Assembly (NCBI GenBank): GCA_050789255.1
Contig: JBOZRQ010000014.1
Span: 62,001-126,000 of the forward strand
Direction of reading: 5' to 3'
Source: JBOZRQ01 sp050789255
GTDB taxonomy: Bacteria; Bacillota; Sulfobacillia; Symbiobacteriales; Symbiobacteriaceae
DNA: 64,000 nt
Below are positions 26,714 through 35,091 of this stretch, piece after piece. The translations under genes were made by a program, and so were the position numbers. The stretch's first letter is position 1. Each line of letters opens with the position of its first letter. A model generated the notes under the pieces. The model worked only from the letters and a program-made list of their open reading frames with translations, was not told the origin of the DNA and ran no database searches.

Positions 26714-27433
26714 TCAGGGACGACGGAAGGTGGTCAGGAACTCCTTGTTCCCCTCCGTGCCCAACACCGGGGACTCGATCACCTCGCCTGCCAGCAGTCC
26801 CAAGCCCGTGGCGGCGCCCAGGACCCGGTCGATCGCCCGCCGGTGCTGCCTGGGGTCCCGCACGATCCCACCCTTGCCCACGCCCTCAGGCCCCACCTCG
26901 AACTGGGGCTTGATCAGGGCAGCTACGCGCCCGCCAGGCGCCAGGAGCCGGAGTACGGCAGGCAGCACCAGCGTCAGCGAGATGAAGGAGACATCGATGG
27001 CCACCAGGTGCGGCAGCTCAGGCAAGCTCTGCACCGTCCGGATGTCGGTCCCCTCCATCACCACCACCCGGGGGTCAGCCCGCAGGGACGGGTGCAGTTG
27101 ATCGCGGCCAACATCGACGGCGTAGACCAGCCGGGCGCCGCGCTGAAGCAGGCAGTCCGTGAAGCCCCCGGTGGAGGCGCCCACATCCATGCAGACCAGC
27201 CTCGCCGGGTCGATGCCAAATCGGCCCAGGGCGCCCTCCAACTTGAGCCCACCCCGCCCCACATAACCGATGGGGTCACCGGTGACCTCCAGCTTGTCCG
27301 ACTCGTTAATTTTCAGCGCGGCCTTGCTGGCCGGGCGCCCGTTCACCAGCACCATACCCGCCGCGATCGCCTCTTGAGCCCGCTCCCGCGACGGGGCGAG
27401 TCCTCTTTGCACCAGTGCAACATCCAGCCGCAT
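26714..27433 (-). CDS. tlyA: TlyA family rRNA 2'-O-methyltransferase / putative hemolysin
   Basis: 239 residues. An N-terminal S4 RNA-binding domain (MRLDVALVQRGLAPSRERAQEAI) precedes an FtsJ-like methyltransferase domain with the SAM motif MDVGASTGGFTD and the later ALIKPQFE motif. The family methylates 2'-hydroxyls of 16S/23S rRNA. ATG at 27433 follows AAGGGGC. It lies downstream of dxs with a palindromic repeat and dxs terminator between, the usual clostridial order. Confidence 0.93.
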   Translation of the reverse strand: MRLDVALVQRGLAPSRERAQEAIAAGMVLVNGRPASKAALKINESDKLEVTGDPIGYVGRGGLKLEGALGRFGIDPARLVCMDVGASTGGFTDCLLQRGARLVYAVDVGRDQLHPSLRADPRVVVMEGTDIRTVQSLPELPHLVAIDVSFISLTLVLPAVLRLLAPGGRVAALIKPQFEVGPEGVGKGGIVRDPRQHRRAIDRVLGAATGLGLLAGEVIESPVLGTEGNKEFLTTFRRP

Positions 27434-27464
27434 GTTACAGCCCCTTCAAGAATGGAGACAGTTT

Positions 27465-27598
27465 TTTACGCAGATTACGCAGATTACGCAGATTTCCGAT
27501 CACCCTGGTAGGATTGCCAAGTGAAATATATATTTTATTTCATCTGCTTCTCCGTCTTAATCTGCGTAATCCCGTAAATCTGCGTAATCAGCGTAAAA
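27465..27598. repeat. palindromic repeat built of 9-bp ACGCAGATT units
   Basis: Three exact tandem ACGCAGATT units at 27468-27494 face four complementary units (AATCTGCGT, with variants) at 27559-27594 across an AT-rich loop. Related copies lie at 33548-33647 and 56180-56206. The element fills the gap between dxs and tlyA and would fold into a long hairpin. No gene. Confidence 0.8.
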
Positions 27599-27603
27599 TG
27601 TCC

Positions 27604-27635
27604 GAAAAGCCCTCCCACCAACCGGTAGGAGGGCT
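27604..27635 (-). terminator. intrinsic terminator of dxs
   Basis: AGCCCTCC and GGAGGGCT form an 8-bp stem with a TTTTCGG tail on the minus strand, 9 bp past the dxs stop. Confidence 0.85.
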
Positions 27636-27643
27636 CAAAGCGC

Positions 27644-29590
27644 TTAGTCCGTCAAGCCAGAGGCAGCGTCCCCTTCGAGCTTGGCCGTGCGCCGGGACTT
27701 GGGCCGCTGACGGCGGGCGCCCAACTCGGAGCGCACCAGCATGACCAGCTCCCGGGCCCGGGCGGCGACGCCGTTGGGCGTGAGGCCGTAACGCTCCAGG
27801 TAGATCTTGGGGGCGCCGTGGGGCACGAACTCATCGGGGATGCCCACCCGCTGGACACGAGCGGTGACGCCGTGTTCACTGTAAAGCTCGAGGACCGCTG
27901 AGCCGAAGCCCCCGGAGAGGTATCCCTCTTCCACCGTCAGCACGGCGCCGGTCTTCTGGCCGGCCCGCACCAGGAGGTTGGCGTCCAGCGGCTTGATGAA
28001 GCGGGGGTTGACCACCGCCGCCGAGATGCCTTCCTGCGCCAGGATCTCCGCGGCGCCGAGGCAGGCCTGCGTCATGGTTCCCACGCCCACCAGGGTGACG
28101 TCGCTGCCGTCCCGGAGGAGTTCGCCGCGACCGATCTCAAGGGCCTGGAACTGATCGTCCATGGGCACCCCGACGGACTTGCCGCGGGGATAGCGCAGGG
28201 AGATCGGGCCGTTGTGACCCACGGCGGTATACAGCATATGCTGTAGCTCGTTCTCATCCTGCGGGGCCATGACCACCATGCCCGGAATCGCCCGCAGGTA
28301 GGCCATGTCAAAGACGCCCTGGTGCGTGGCTCCATCCTCCACGAGGCCGCCGCGGTCGAGGCTGAGCACCACCGGGAGGTTCTGGATCGCCACGTCGTGG
28401 ATCACCTGATCATAGGCCCGCTGCAAGAAGGTCGAGTAGACCGCAAAGACCGGGCGCATGCCCTGCTTGGCGAGGCCTGCGGCAAAGGTGACGCCGTGCT
28501 GCTCGGCGATGCCCACATCGTAGTAGCGGTTCGGGAACTCCTTGGCGAACCTGGTGATGCCCACCCCGGACGGCATTGCCGCGGTGATCGCCACCACCCG
28601 GGGATCGAGCTGCGCCAGCTTCACCATGGTGTTGCCGAAGACTTCGCTGAAGGTGACGGCGCCCGGCGCCGACTTGCCGGTCTTGACATCGAACGGGCCA
28701 CCGCCGTGGAACTTGTCGGGCAGCTCCTCGGCGTAGGGCACGCCCTTGCCCTTGGTGGTGACCACATGGACCACCGTGGGCCCGGGGTAGGAGCGCGCCT
28801 GGCGCAGCGCCGCCTGGAGGCCGGGCAGGTTATGCCCGTCGACCGGGCCGATATAGGTGAAGCCCAGATCCTCAAAGAACATGTTGTGAACCAGGAGGTG
28901 CTTGACTCCCTCCTTGAGCCGGTCCACAAACTCAAAGGCCTGCGCGCCAACGAAGGGAATCTGCTTGAGCGCTTCGGCCACGTCGTGCTTCACGCGCTGG
29001 TAGCTGGGTCCCGTGCGGATGCGCGCCAAGTAGTTCGAGATGCCGCCGACGTTCGGAGCGATCGACATCGAGTTGTCGTTGAGGATCACGATCATTTTGG
29101 TCTTGTCATGGCCGGCGTGGTCGAGCGCCTCGTAGGCCATGCCGCCGGTCAGGGCGCCGTCACCGATGACGGCGATCACCTCGTAGTGATCGCCCTTAAT
29201 ATCGCGCGCCTTGGCCATGCCCACCGCTGCGGAAATCGAGGTGGAGGCATGGCCCCAGTGAAAGTGATCGTGAATCGATTCCTCCGGGTTGGTGAACCCG
29301 GCGATTCCCTGGTACTGACGCAGGGTGTGGAAGCGTTCGAAGCGCCCAGTGAGCAACTTATGGACATAGCTTTGATGCGACACGTCCCACAGAATCTTGT
29401 CATGGGGGCTGTCGAAAACGGTATGGAGCGCCAGGGTCAGCTCCACCACGCCAAGGTTCGGGGCAAGGTGGCCGCCCGTGGAAGCGACGGTCTGCAAAAT
29501 GACCTGCCGAATCTCCTCGCCGAGGTCCAATAACTGCTGCGTCGACAGCTTCTTCAGCTGCTCCGGACCGGTGATATCCGAGAGGTGCAT
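27644..29590 (-). CDS. dxs: 1-deoxy-D-xylulose-5-phosphate synthase
   Basis: 648 residues. Condenses pyruvate and glyceraldehyde 3-phosphate in the first step of the non-mevalonate isoprenoid pathway. Thiamine diphosphate motif GDGALTGGMAYEALDHAG...ILNDN near residue 150, HQSYVHKLLTGR near residue 70, and the transketolase pyrimidine and C-terminal domains (YDVGIAEQHGVTFAAGLA, VEEGYLSGGFGSAVLE) are visible. ATG at 29590 follows AAGGAGG. It directly follows the oapA-like gene with 2 bp between them, and ispA of the same pathway lies upstream across the OLE RNA. Confidence 0.97.
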   Translation of the reverse strand: MHLSDITGPEQLKKLSTQQLLDLGEEIRQVILQTVASTGGHLAPNLGVVELTLALHTVFDSPHDKILWDVSHQSYVHKLLTGRFERFHTLRQYQGIAGFTNPEESIHDHFHWGHASTSISAAVGMAKARDIKGDHYEVIAVIGDGALTGGMAYEALDHAGHDKTKMIVILNDNSMSIAPNVGGISNYLARIRTGPSYQRVKHDVAEALKQIPFVGAQAFEFVDRLKEGVKHLLVHNMFFEDLGFTYIGPVDGHNLPGLQAALRQARSYPGPTVVHVVTTKGKGVPYAEELPDKFHGGGPFDVKTGKSAPGAVTFSEVFGNTMVKLAQLDPRVVAITAAMPSGVGITRFAKEFPNRYYDVGIAEQHGVTFAAGLAKQGMRPVFAVYSTFLQRAYDQVIHDVAIQNLPVVLSLDRGGLVEDGATHQGVFDMAYLRAIPGMVVMAPQDENELQHMLYTAVGHNGPISLRYPRGKSVGVPMDDQFQALEIGRGELLRDGSDVTLVGVGTMTQACLGAAEILAQEGISAAVVNPRFIKPLDANLLVRAGQKTGAVLTVEEGYLSGGFGSAVLELYSEHGVTARVQRVGIPDEFVPHGAPKIYLERYGLTPNGVAARARELVMLVRSELGARRQRPKSRRTAKLEGDAASGLTD

Positions 29591-29592
29591 CG

Positions 29593-30204
29593 CTAGGTGG
29601 TCCTCCTTCGAGACGAGCTTCCGCCCCTGCTGCCGGTTAGGGACCGGCCCAGCAGTCGTTCGAGGCCATACAGGACCCGTCCGGCCAGGAAAACAACATC
29701 GGTGCTGCGGCTGATTGCAAAGCTTTTGCCGGCAGCCTTGGCTCCTACGTTTAGACCGGCAATCAGCCCGATCACCACGAGGCCGATGATATCCTCAACC
29801 AGATTCAGATCGCCACCCTTGAAGCTTTGGGCCAAGGTGAAGGCGACCGTGCTGCCGGCAGCACCGGAGACGGCGCCAGTCACATCGCCCACCACATCGT
29901 TGCAAAAGTTGGCGACGGTATCAGCGTTGCGGACCAGCCAGAGGGCCTGTTTGGCACCCCCGAGCCGCTTGGAGGCCATAGCATTTAACGGCGTAGGCTC
30001 CGCAGCGGTTACGCTGGTGCCGAGGATGTCGAACATAACGCCGAAGCTAATGAGAAGGACGACGACCAGCAGGGCGAAGACCGCCGGGGCGCCTTCCAGC
30101 GCCATGTCGGCGACCCAGTTGACACAGACGGCGAGGGTGAACGAGAGAAGCCCTACTCGAAGTGCCCTGCGCCACCAAGGCGCAGGTGAGGGCCCTTGCG
30201 ACAT
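29593..30204 (-). CDS. oapA: OLE-associated membrane protein OapA-like (DUF21/CNNM-related)
   Basis: 203 residues with about four hydrophobic segments (near 17-35, 39-62, 108-125 and 137-153) and a basic C-terminal tail ending in SSSRRRTT. The middle segment AEPTPLNAMASKRLGGAKQALWLVRNADTVANFCNDVVGD resembles the DUF21 region of CNNM/CorB magnesium transport proteins. In other Firmicutes the protein immediately downstream of OLE RNA and upstream of dxs is OapA, a membrane protein that binds that RNA; position, size and topology agree. ATG at 30204 follows GAGGAGC. It overlaps functionally with dxs, with only 2 bp between them. Confidence 0.82.
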   Translation of the reverse strand: MSQGPSPAPWWRRALRVGLLSFTLAVCVNWVADMALEGAPAVFALLVVVLLISFGVMFDILGTSVTAAEPTPLNAMASKRLGGAKQALWLVRNADTVANFCNDVVGDVTGAVSGAAGSTVAFTLAQSFKGGDLNLVEDIIGLVVIGLIAGLNVGAKAAGKSFAISRSTDVVFLAGRVLYGLERLLGRSLTGSRGGSSSRRRTT

Positions 30205-30249
30205 AATCGACGCTCCTCATGGGCAAAACTATGTAGGACACTAGTGCTT

Positions 30250-30977
30250 AAGAAAAGGGGCGCCCTTGCGCCCCTCCGCTATCGGATCGATAAAATGGTA
30301 GCGGGTGGCAACTTGGCGAGTAAATGTTGTGGCTTAGGTCCAGCAGGTTTTCCCCACGGCCTCCGGCGCGTCGCCGCTCCGGCGGTTTCCCTTTATGGCC
30401 ATGCTGCCGTGTTACCACCAGCAGGGCTAGATTACCACTTAGTCCACACTTTAATTCCCGCCAAGTCTCTCGCGAACAGCCTAGGAATTTTCTTCAACAA
30501 CACACCTGCCCCTAGCCCCTTTTGCAGACGGGGTTTCAGAAGCCATCCCCCTCGCTGTCCGCTGGCCAGCATCTTGCGAGGAGTTTTGGACCGGTTGGGC
30601 CCACTGCTTCATCCACCCAATCCACTCAAGGCAGGCTACACTGCACCCAACGCCTCACCATGTTTCAGCATCGCATGCAGGTGTTCACTGCGCCGTAGCA
30701 CTGTTGCTCATAATTGGTGCAACCGCCACGTACGCAGGCCTCCTCGGAATGAGGGTCGTCGCCCGCATGCCATTGCGGATCGCCCTTCATTCCGGCGGCC
30801 TCAGCGGCCGTATCCCCAGCATCAGCCCCCGATTGGGCATCGGCGGCCAACACCAGAGACGTCATCGATGTGCCCTTGACGGATCTTTAGGCCCGCCTTC
30901 AAAGCAGGTAGTACTGACTAGGATACTGCGCCACCCGTACACTTAAAAGGTTTTCAAAGCTTGTGCCCCGAGCGCAC
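30250..30977 (-). ncRNA. ole: OLE RNA (ornate large extremophilic RNA), predicted
   Basis: A stretch of about 730 nt between ispA and the oapA-like gene has no credible coding region but has its own promoter (TACAAT/TTGTTG), ends in a strong intrinsic terminator and is rich in paired segments, such as CCTGCTTTGAAGGCGGG near the 5' end and GGCCGCTGAGGCC. OLE RNA of about 600-700 nt is known to lie exactly between ispA and oapA-dxs in Gram-positive anaerobes and extremophiles, where it binds OapA at the membrane and affects stress tolerance. I could not align it to the covariance model. A 66-codon Cys-rich reading frame (30665-30865, minus) falls inside and is treated as chance. Boundaries are approximate. 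Confidence 0.8.
30252..30275 (-). terminator. intrinsic terminator at the 3' end of the OLE RNA
   Basis: AGGGGCGC-CCTT-GCGCCCCT is a perfect 8-bp stem-loop, followed on the minus strand by TTTCTTAAGC. It stands between the RNA and the oapA-like gene, so read-through or a second promoter must feed oapA-dxs. Confidence 0.85.
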
Positions 30978-30983
30978 GGACCT

Positions 30984-31013
30984 ATTGTATCATGGGGATG
31001 CTCTCCCCAACAA
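30984..31013 (-). promoter_or_regulatory. promoter of the OLE RNA
   Basis: TTGTTG (31008-31013) and TACAAT (30984-30989) with an 18-bp spacer on the minus strand. The spacer itself contains an inverted repeat, GGGGA...TCCCC. Predicted start near 30977. Confidence 0.6.
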
Positions 31014-31047
31014 CGGCCCGAAATGGGTCTGACCAGCCGCTGCACGA

Positions 31048-31075
31048 CGTTGTCCGAGTTCGGACAGCGTTTTTT
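31048..31075 (+). terminator. plus-strand terminator-like hairpin in the ispA-OLE gap
   Basis: CGTTGTCCGA pairs with TCGGACAGCG, and TTTTTT follows on the plus strand. No plus-strand gene ends here, so it may end an antisense transcript arising from the OLE region. Confidence 0.55.
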
Positions 31076-31142
31076 CGCGGTTTTCGTAGGATCAGACCTT
31101 CGTGGGTTTCGCTCGGAGTGCAGTTTCACATACTATCACGGC

Positions 31143-32063
31143 TTAAGCTTCACGGTCAATAACAAATTCCGCCAGGGCTCCGAGTACGGCGGCCCGGTCG
31201 CCAAAGCGTGCAAGCGCATCCTGGGCGAGCCGCACCTCGTGGCGTGCCCGCTCCCGGGCGCCCTCCAGGCCGTAGTGGACCACATAGGTGCTCTTCTTGT
31301 GCTTCTCGTCGCGGCCGACGCCCTTGCCGGTCTTGACGGCGTCCCCGACGACGTCGAGGACGTCATCCTGGATTTGAAAGGCCAGGCCGAAGTGCTCGGC
31401 ATAGCTGTCCAGCGCTGCCAGGTCCTCCTCCCCGGCGCCGCCGAGGATGGCCCCGGCCCGCAGGGAGGCCCGGAAGAGGGCGCCCGTCTTCATGCGGTGG
31501 ATCTGGGCGAGCTGGGAGGCGGTGGCGTCTCTGCCTTCCCAGGCCAGGTCCTCCACCTGGCCGCCGACCATGCCTGCAGCCCCTGCCCCGACGGCAACCT
31601 CCTGGACCACCCGCAGCGCCTGCGCTGCCGTAATGCCCGGAATGTGGGCCTGGCGGCCAAGCAGTTCAAAGGAGAGGGTCAGCAGGGCGTCCCCGGCGAG
31701 GGTGGCGACCGCATCGCCGAAGACCTTGTGGTTGGTGGGGCGCCCGCGTCGCAGGTCGTCATCGTCCATGCAGGGCAGGTCGTCGTGGATCAACGAGTAA
31801 GTGTGGATCATCTCCAGGGCGCAGGCCGTGGGCATGACGCTGTCGGCAGGCATCCCGAAGAGATCCGCGGCGGCAATGACCAGCACCGGGCGGAGTCGCT
31901 TGCCGCCGCCCATGAGGCTGTAGCGCATGGCATCCAACAGGGTGGCGGGGACCCCCCGCACCTCGGGCTGGGCGCCGTCCCGGGCGGCGCCGGGCGTGGT
32001 GTAAGCGTCCAGAGCCGCGTTTACCAGTCGCGACTGAGTCTCCAAGTACTGAGCTACGTTCAA
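31143..32063 (-). CDS. ispA: polyprenyl (farnesyl/geranylgeranyl) diphosphate synthase
   Basis: 306 residues. Builds C15-C20 isoprenyl diphosphates from IPP and DMAPP. First aspartate-rich motif DDLPCMDDDDLRRG, KRLRP and GGGKR near residue 53, KTG near 200, and second motif FQIQDDVLDVVGD with KSTY are all seen. TTG at 32063 lies eight bases after AGGAGG. It follows xseB closely, forming the xseA-xseB-ispA operon. Confidence 0.96.
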   Translation of the reverse strand: MNVAQYLETQSRLVNAALDAYTTPGAARDGAQPEVRGVPATLLDAMRYSLMGGGKRLRPVLVIAAADLFGMPADSVMPTACALEMIHTYSLIHDDLPCMDDDDLRRGRPTNHKVFGDAVATLAGDALLTLSFELLGRQAHIPGITAAQALRVVQEVAVGAGAAGMVGGQVEDLAWEGRDATASQLAQIHRMKTGALFRASLRAGAILGGAGEEDLAALDSYAEHFGLAFQIQDDVLDVVGDAVKTGKGVGRDEKHKKSTYVVHYGLEGARERARHEVRLAQDALARFGDRAAVLGALAEFVIDREA

Positions 32064-32083
32064 TGCTGCGTCCTCCTGGATGC

Positions 32084-32308
32084 CTACTCGGGATCGACCG
32101 GCACGGTGACGGGCCGGCCATTCTGTTCGAGCAGCTTCTCGATTTTGGCTTCCGCCTCGTCAAGCTGCCCGCTGCACTGACGGGCCAGGGTGACCCCTTC
32201 CTGGAACAAGGCCAGCGCCGTCTCCAGCGCCAGGTCGCCGTTCTCCAGCTCCCGGACGACCTGCTCAAGCCGTGCCACGGCCTGCTCGAAGCTGAGCTTC
32301 TCGGTCAT
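32084..32308 (-). CDS. xseB: exodeoxyribonuclease VII small subunit
   Basis: 74 residues, the normal length. The helical SFEQAVARLEQVVRELENGDLALETALALFQEG signature is complete. It is the partner of XseA in the single-strand exonuclease that degrades DNA to short oligonucleotides. Its ATG overlaps the xseA stop by 4 bp, indicating translational coupling. Confidence 0.96.
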   Translation of the reverse strand: MTEKLSFEQAVARLEQVVRELENGDLALETALALFQEGVTLARQCSGQLDEAEAKIEKLLEQNGRPVTVPVDPE

Positions 32309-33534
32309 GTGCGCTCACCCTCCACTATCTCTTCGACACGACAGCGCAGCTGTCCCTTGTGCAGCATGATTTCCAGTTGTTCCCCGGGCTGGGTCGCGGC
32401 CGCATCTTTGATGACGTGGCCCGCTTCGTCCCGGGCGATGGCATAACCGCGGCTCAGCACGGCCAACGGGGACAGGGCGTCCAGGCGACCCACCAGCGAT
32501 GTAAACGTCTGGCGCTTGCGCTGGGCGTACCGGCCTGCGGCGAATCCCAGCCGCCGGGTCAGGTCATCGAGCCGCTGCCGGTCCTGCAAAAGGCGCCCCT
32601 GGGGCCGCCGGAGGACCGGGCGGTCGGCGAGGCCCTTGACCCGCAGCCGCTTGCGCTCGATCAGGCGCCGGGTCAGGGTGAGCATGCGGTGCTTCAGGGC
32701 ATCGACCATGGCCTGCAGTTCGGCCCGCGAGGGCACCACAATTTCGGCCGCGGCCGATGGGGTCGGCGCCCGCAGGTCAGCGGCGAAGTCGGCAATGGTG
32801 TAATCGGTCTCGTGCCCCACGGCGCTCACCACGGGGACCGGGCAGGCCCGGATCGCCCGGGCCACCCCCTCATCGTTGAAGGCCCACAGGTCCTCCAGGG
32901 AGCCGCCGCCCCGCCCCATGATCACCACATCGATGCCGGGCGTGCGTCCGATCAGGTCGAGGGCTTTGATCAGGCTGGCCGGCGCCTCGGCGCCCTGAAC
33001 CACGGCCGGCACCAACACCAGGTTGATCGCGGGGAAGCGCCTGCGGCTTACGGTGATCATATCGCGCAGGGCCGCCCCGGTCGGTGCGGTGACGATCGCC
33101 ACCCGCCGGGGCAGCGTCGGCAGCGGCCGCTTCAGGGCGGGGTCGAAGAGCCCCTCCTCCTGCAGCCGGGCTTTCAGCTGCTCGTACTGCAGGTGCAGCG
33201 CCCCCACCCCGGCGGGCTCCATCTCCTCGCAGTACAACTGATACGCCCCGTCGCGCTCAAAGAGCGACACGTTTCCGCCCACCAGCACCTGCATGCCGCT
33301 GTCAGGCCTGAACCGAAGCCGCTGCGCCGCGCTGCGGAACATGACGCACTTGACCTGCGTGGTCTCGTCCTTGAGCGTAAAGTAGATGTGGCCCGAGGTG
33401 TGCCACTTGAAGTTGGAGATCTCCCCGCGCACCCAGACCGCGGAAAGCAGCTGATCGCGCTCGATCAGCCGCTTGATGTAGAGCGTAAGGTCACGGACTG
33501 TCAGTATGGGTCTGCTTATTGCATTTCCCTCCAT
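32305..33534 (-). CDS. xseA: exodeoxyribonuclease VII large subunit
   Basis: About 409 residues. N-terminal OB-fold (VWVRGEISNFKWHTSGHIYFTLKDE) followed by the nuclease domain with RVAIVTAPTGAALRDM, DVVIMGRGGGSLEDLWAFNDE and VSAVGHETDYTIADFAADLRAPTPSAAAE, then a long helical tail. ATG at 33534 is preferred over an upstream ATG at 33546 that lies within a palindromic repeat; a GGAGGG just inside the coding start makes the exact start uncertain. Confidence 0.95.
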   Translation of the reverse strand: MEGNAISRPILTVRDLTLYIKRLIERDQLLSAVWVRGEISNFKWHTSGHIYFTLKDETTQVKCVMFRSAAQRLRFRPDSGMQVLVGGNVSLFERDGAYQLYCEEMEPAGVGALHLQYEQLKARLQEEGLFDPALKRPLPTLPRRVAIVTAPTGAALRDMITVSRRRFPAINLVLVPAVVQGAEAPASLIKALDLIGRTPGIDVVIMGRGGGSLEDLWAFNDEGVARAIRACPVPVVSAVGHETDYTIADFAADLRAPTPSAAAEIVVPSRAELQAMVDALKHRMLTLTRRLIERKRLRVKGLADRPVLRRPQGRLLQDRQRLDDLTRRLGFAAGRYAQRKRQTFTSLVGRLDALSPLAVLSRGYAIARDEAGHVIKDAAATQPGEQLEIMLHKGQLRCRVEEIVEGERT

Positions 33535-33547
33535 ACATGGGGACATA

Positions 33548-33647
33548 TTTACCGCAGATTACGCAGATTAGACAGATTACGCAGATTGAAACATTATAAT
33601 GCATTAAAATCTGTGTAATCCTTAAAATCTGCGTAATCTGCGGTAAA
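33548..33647. repeat. palindromic repeat of 9-bp CGCAGATT units (second copy)
   Basis: TTTACCGCAGATTACGCAG... at 33548-33569 is the perfect reverse complement of 33626-33647 (22 bp each). The inner units AGACAGATT and ACGCAGATT face AATCTGTGT-type units. It fills the gap between folD and xseA. Same family as 27465-27598. Confidence 0.85.
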
Positions 33648-33653
33648 CTGCCT

Positions 33654-34520
33654 TTAACGACCCCAGATCGCCTTAGCCGCCTTCAGGGTGTTGGACATCA
33701 GCATTGCTATGGTCATAGGCCCGACTCCGCCGGGGACCGGGGTGATCATGGATGCGACCTGGGCGGCCGAGTCGAAGTCGACGTCCCCACGCACCTTCGA
33801 CTTGAAGCCCGGGACGGGGTTGATGCCCACGTCGATGACCACGGCGCCGGGCTTGACGTACTCGCCGTTTAGCATCTGGAGCTTGCCGATGGCCGCAACC
33901 AGGATGTCGGCGCGGCGGCAGGTCTCCAACAGGTCGGGGGTCTTGGAGTGGCAGATGGTGACCGTGGCGTGGCGCTTGAGCAGGAGTGCGGCCATGGGCT
34001 TGCCGACGATGTTGGAGCGGCCGACGACCACGGCGTGCTTGCCCGCGGGGTCGATGCCCATGCGGTCCAGTATCTCCATGACGCCGGCGGGGGTGCATGC
34101 GACCAGGGCCTCTTGCCCGGCCCAGAGGCGGCCAACGTTCTCGGGGTGGAAGCCGTCCACGTCCTTGGCGGGCAGGATTCGCCGGAAGATGGCCTCGCTG
34201 TCCAGGCCCTTGGGAAGCGGGGCCTGCACCAGGATGCCGTGGATGGCCGGGTCGGCGTTCAGCTGGTCTACGAGCGCTTCAAGTTCAGCCTGGCTGGTGG
34301 TAGCGGGGAGCCGGTGCTGCACCGAGTGCATGCCGAGCTCGTGGGCGGTCTTCTCCTTGCTGCTCACATAGAGCTGGCTGGCCGGGTCCTCACCCACCAG
34401 CACCACAGCGAGGCCCGGGACGAGCCCCTTCTCCTTCAGCCGTACCGTCTCCGCTGCCACCGAGTCCTTGACCTGCTGGGCGATGAGCTTGCCGTCGATG
34501 ATTTGTGCTGTCATCTTCAT
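33654..34520 (-). CDS. folD: bifunctional methylenetetrahydrofolate dehydrogenase/cyclohydrolase
   Basis: 288 residues. Interconverts 5,10-methylene- and 10-formyl-tetrahydrofolate. The YVSSKEKTAHELGM lysine segment (Y and catalytic K near 50-55), GILVQAPLPKG, the CTPAGVMEIL motif, and the NADP Rossmann part VVVGRSNIVGKPMAALLL are clear. ATG at 34520 follows GAAGGGAAGG. Lies between nusB and xseA, as in related genomes. Confidence 0.96.
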   Translation of the reverse strand: MKMTAQIIDGKLIAQQVKDSVAAETVRLKEKGLVPGLAVVLVGEDPASQLYVSSKEKTAHELGMHSVQHRLPATTSQAELEALVDQLNADPAIHGILVQAPLPKGLDSEAIFRRILPAKDVDGFHPENVGRLWAGQEALVACTPAGVMEILDRMGIDPAGKHAVVVGRSNIVGKPMAALLLKRHATVTICHSKTPDLLETCRRADILVAAIGKLQMLNGEYVKPGAVVIDVGINPVPGFKSKVRGDVDFDSAAQVASMITPVPGGVGPMTIAMLMSNTLKAAKAIWGR

Positions 34521-34559
34521 GCCCTTCCCTTCGCTGGATACTCGGGCCACCCACAACAA

Positions 34560-34586
34560 GGGCGGCTCCGCCTAGCGGACCGCCCT
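34560..34586 (-). terminator. hairpin between nusB and folD
   Basis: GGGCGG-TCCGC and GCGGA-G-CCGCCC pair with one bulge, followed on the minus strand by TTGTTG. A probable terminator of the asp23-nusB unit. Confidence 0.55.
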
Positions 34587-34606
34587 AAAGCCAGCTTCAG
34601 GCTGCC

Positions 34607-35071
34607 TTAGCTTCCCGAGGTGGTGGACTCAAGCGGGGCCTCCCCCTGCTTCAGGCCACGAATCACACTGCCCAGGATGCCGTTGATGAACTTGCCGGAT
34701 TCGGCTGTGGAGAAGGATTTGGCCAACTCCACCGCCTCGTCGACCGTAACCGACTCCGGAATATCGCCCTGGTGCCGAATCTCGTAGATCGCCAGGCGCA
34801 AGATGTTGCGGTCGACCGCAGCCATGCGGTCCACCGACCAGTCCTTGGCGTAGGTCGCGATCAGCTCATCAATCGCGTCCTTCCGCTCCCAGGTGCCCTG
34901 GACCAGGTCCCGGGTGAACTGTGCATCCTTCTCGCCCAGCGCCTCAGGCTGAACCTCGCCCTCCAGCTCCCGGGAGAAGGCCTGAAAGAGGGCGGTATCG
35001 GGGTCGGCATGGGCGACGTCTACCTGGAAGAGCACCTGCAGGGCGACTTCCCGGGCATGTCTTCTACTCAC
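34607..35071 (-). CDS. nusB: transcription antitermination factor NusB
   Basis: 154 residues, all-helical NusB fold: SRRHAREVALQVLFQVD at the N-terminus and DRNILRLAIYEI...VTVDEAVELAKSFSTAESGKFINGILG near the end. Binds boxA RNA with NusE during rRNA transcription. GTG at 35071 lies nine bases after AGGAGG. Downstream of the asp23/amaP/DUF2273 genes. Confidence 0.96.
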   Translation of the reverse strand: MSRRHAREVALQVLFQVDVAHADPDTALFQAFSRELEGEVQPEALGEKDAQFTRDLVQGTWERKDAIDELIATYAKDWSVDRMAAVDRNILRLAIYEIRHQGDIPESVTVDEAVELAKSFSTAESGKFINGILGSVIRGLKQGEAPLESTTSGS

Positions 35072-35091
35072 GTAAGAGAGCCTCCTAATGG

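Noticed and set aside
30665..30865. 66-codon minus-strand frame with five cysteines near its end, like a peptide precursor
   Set aside because: Falls wholly inside the predicted OLE RNA, has only a weak ribosome binding site and no maturation enzyme nearby.
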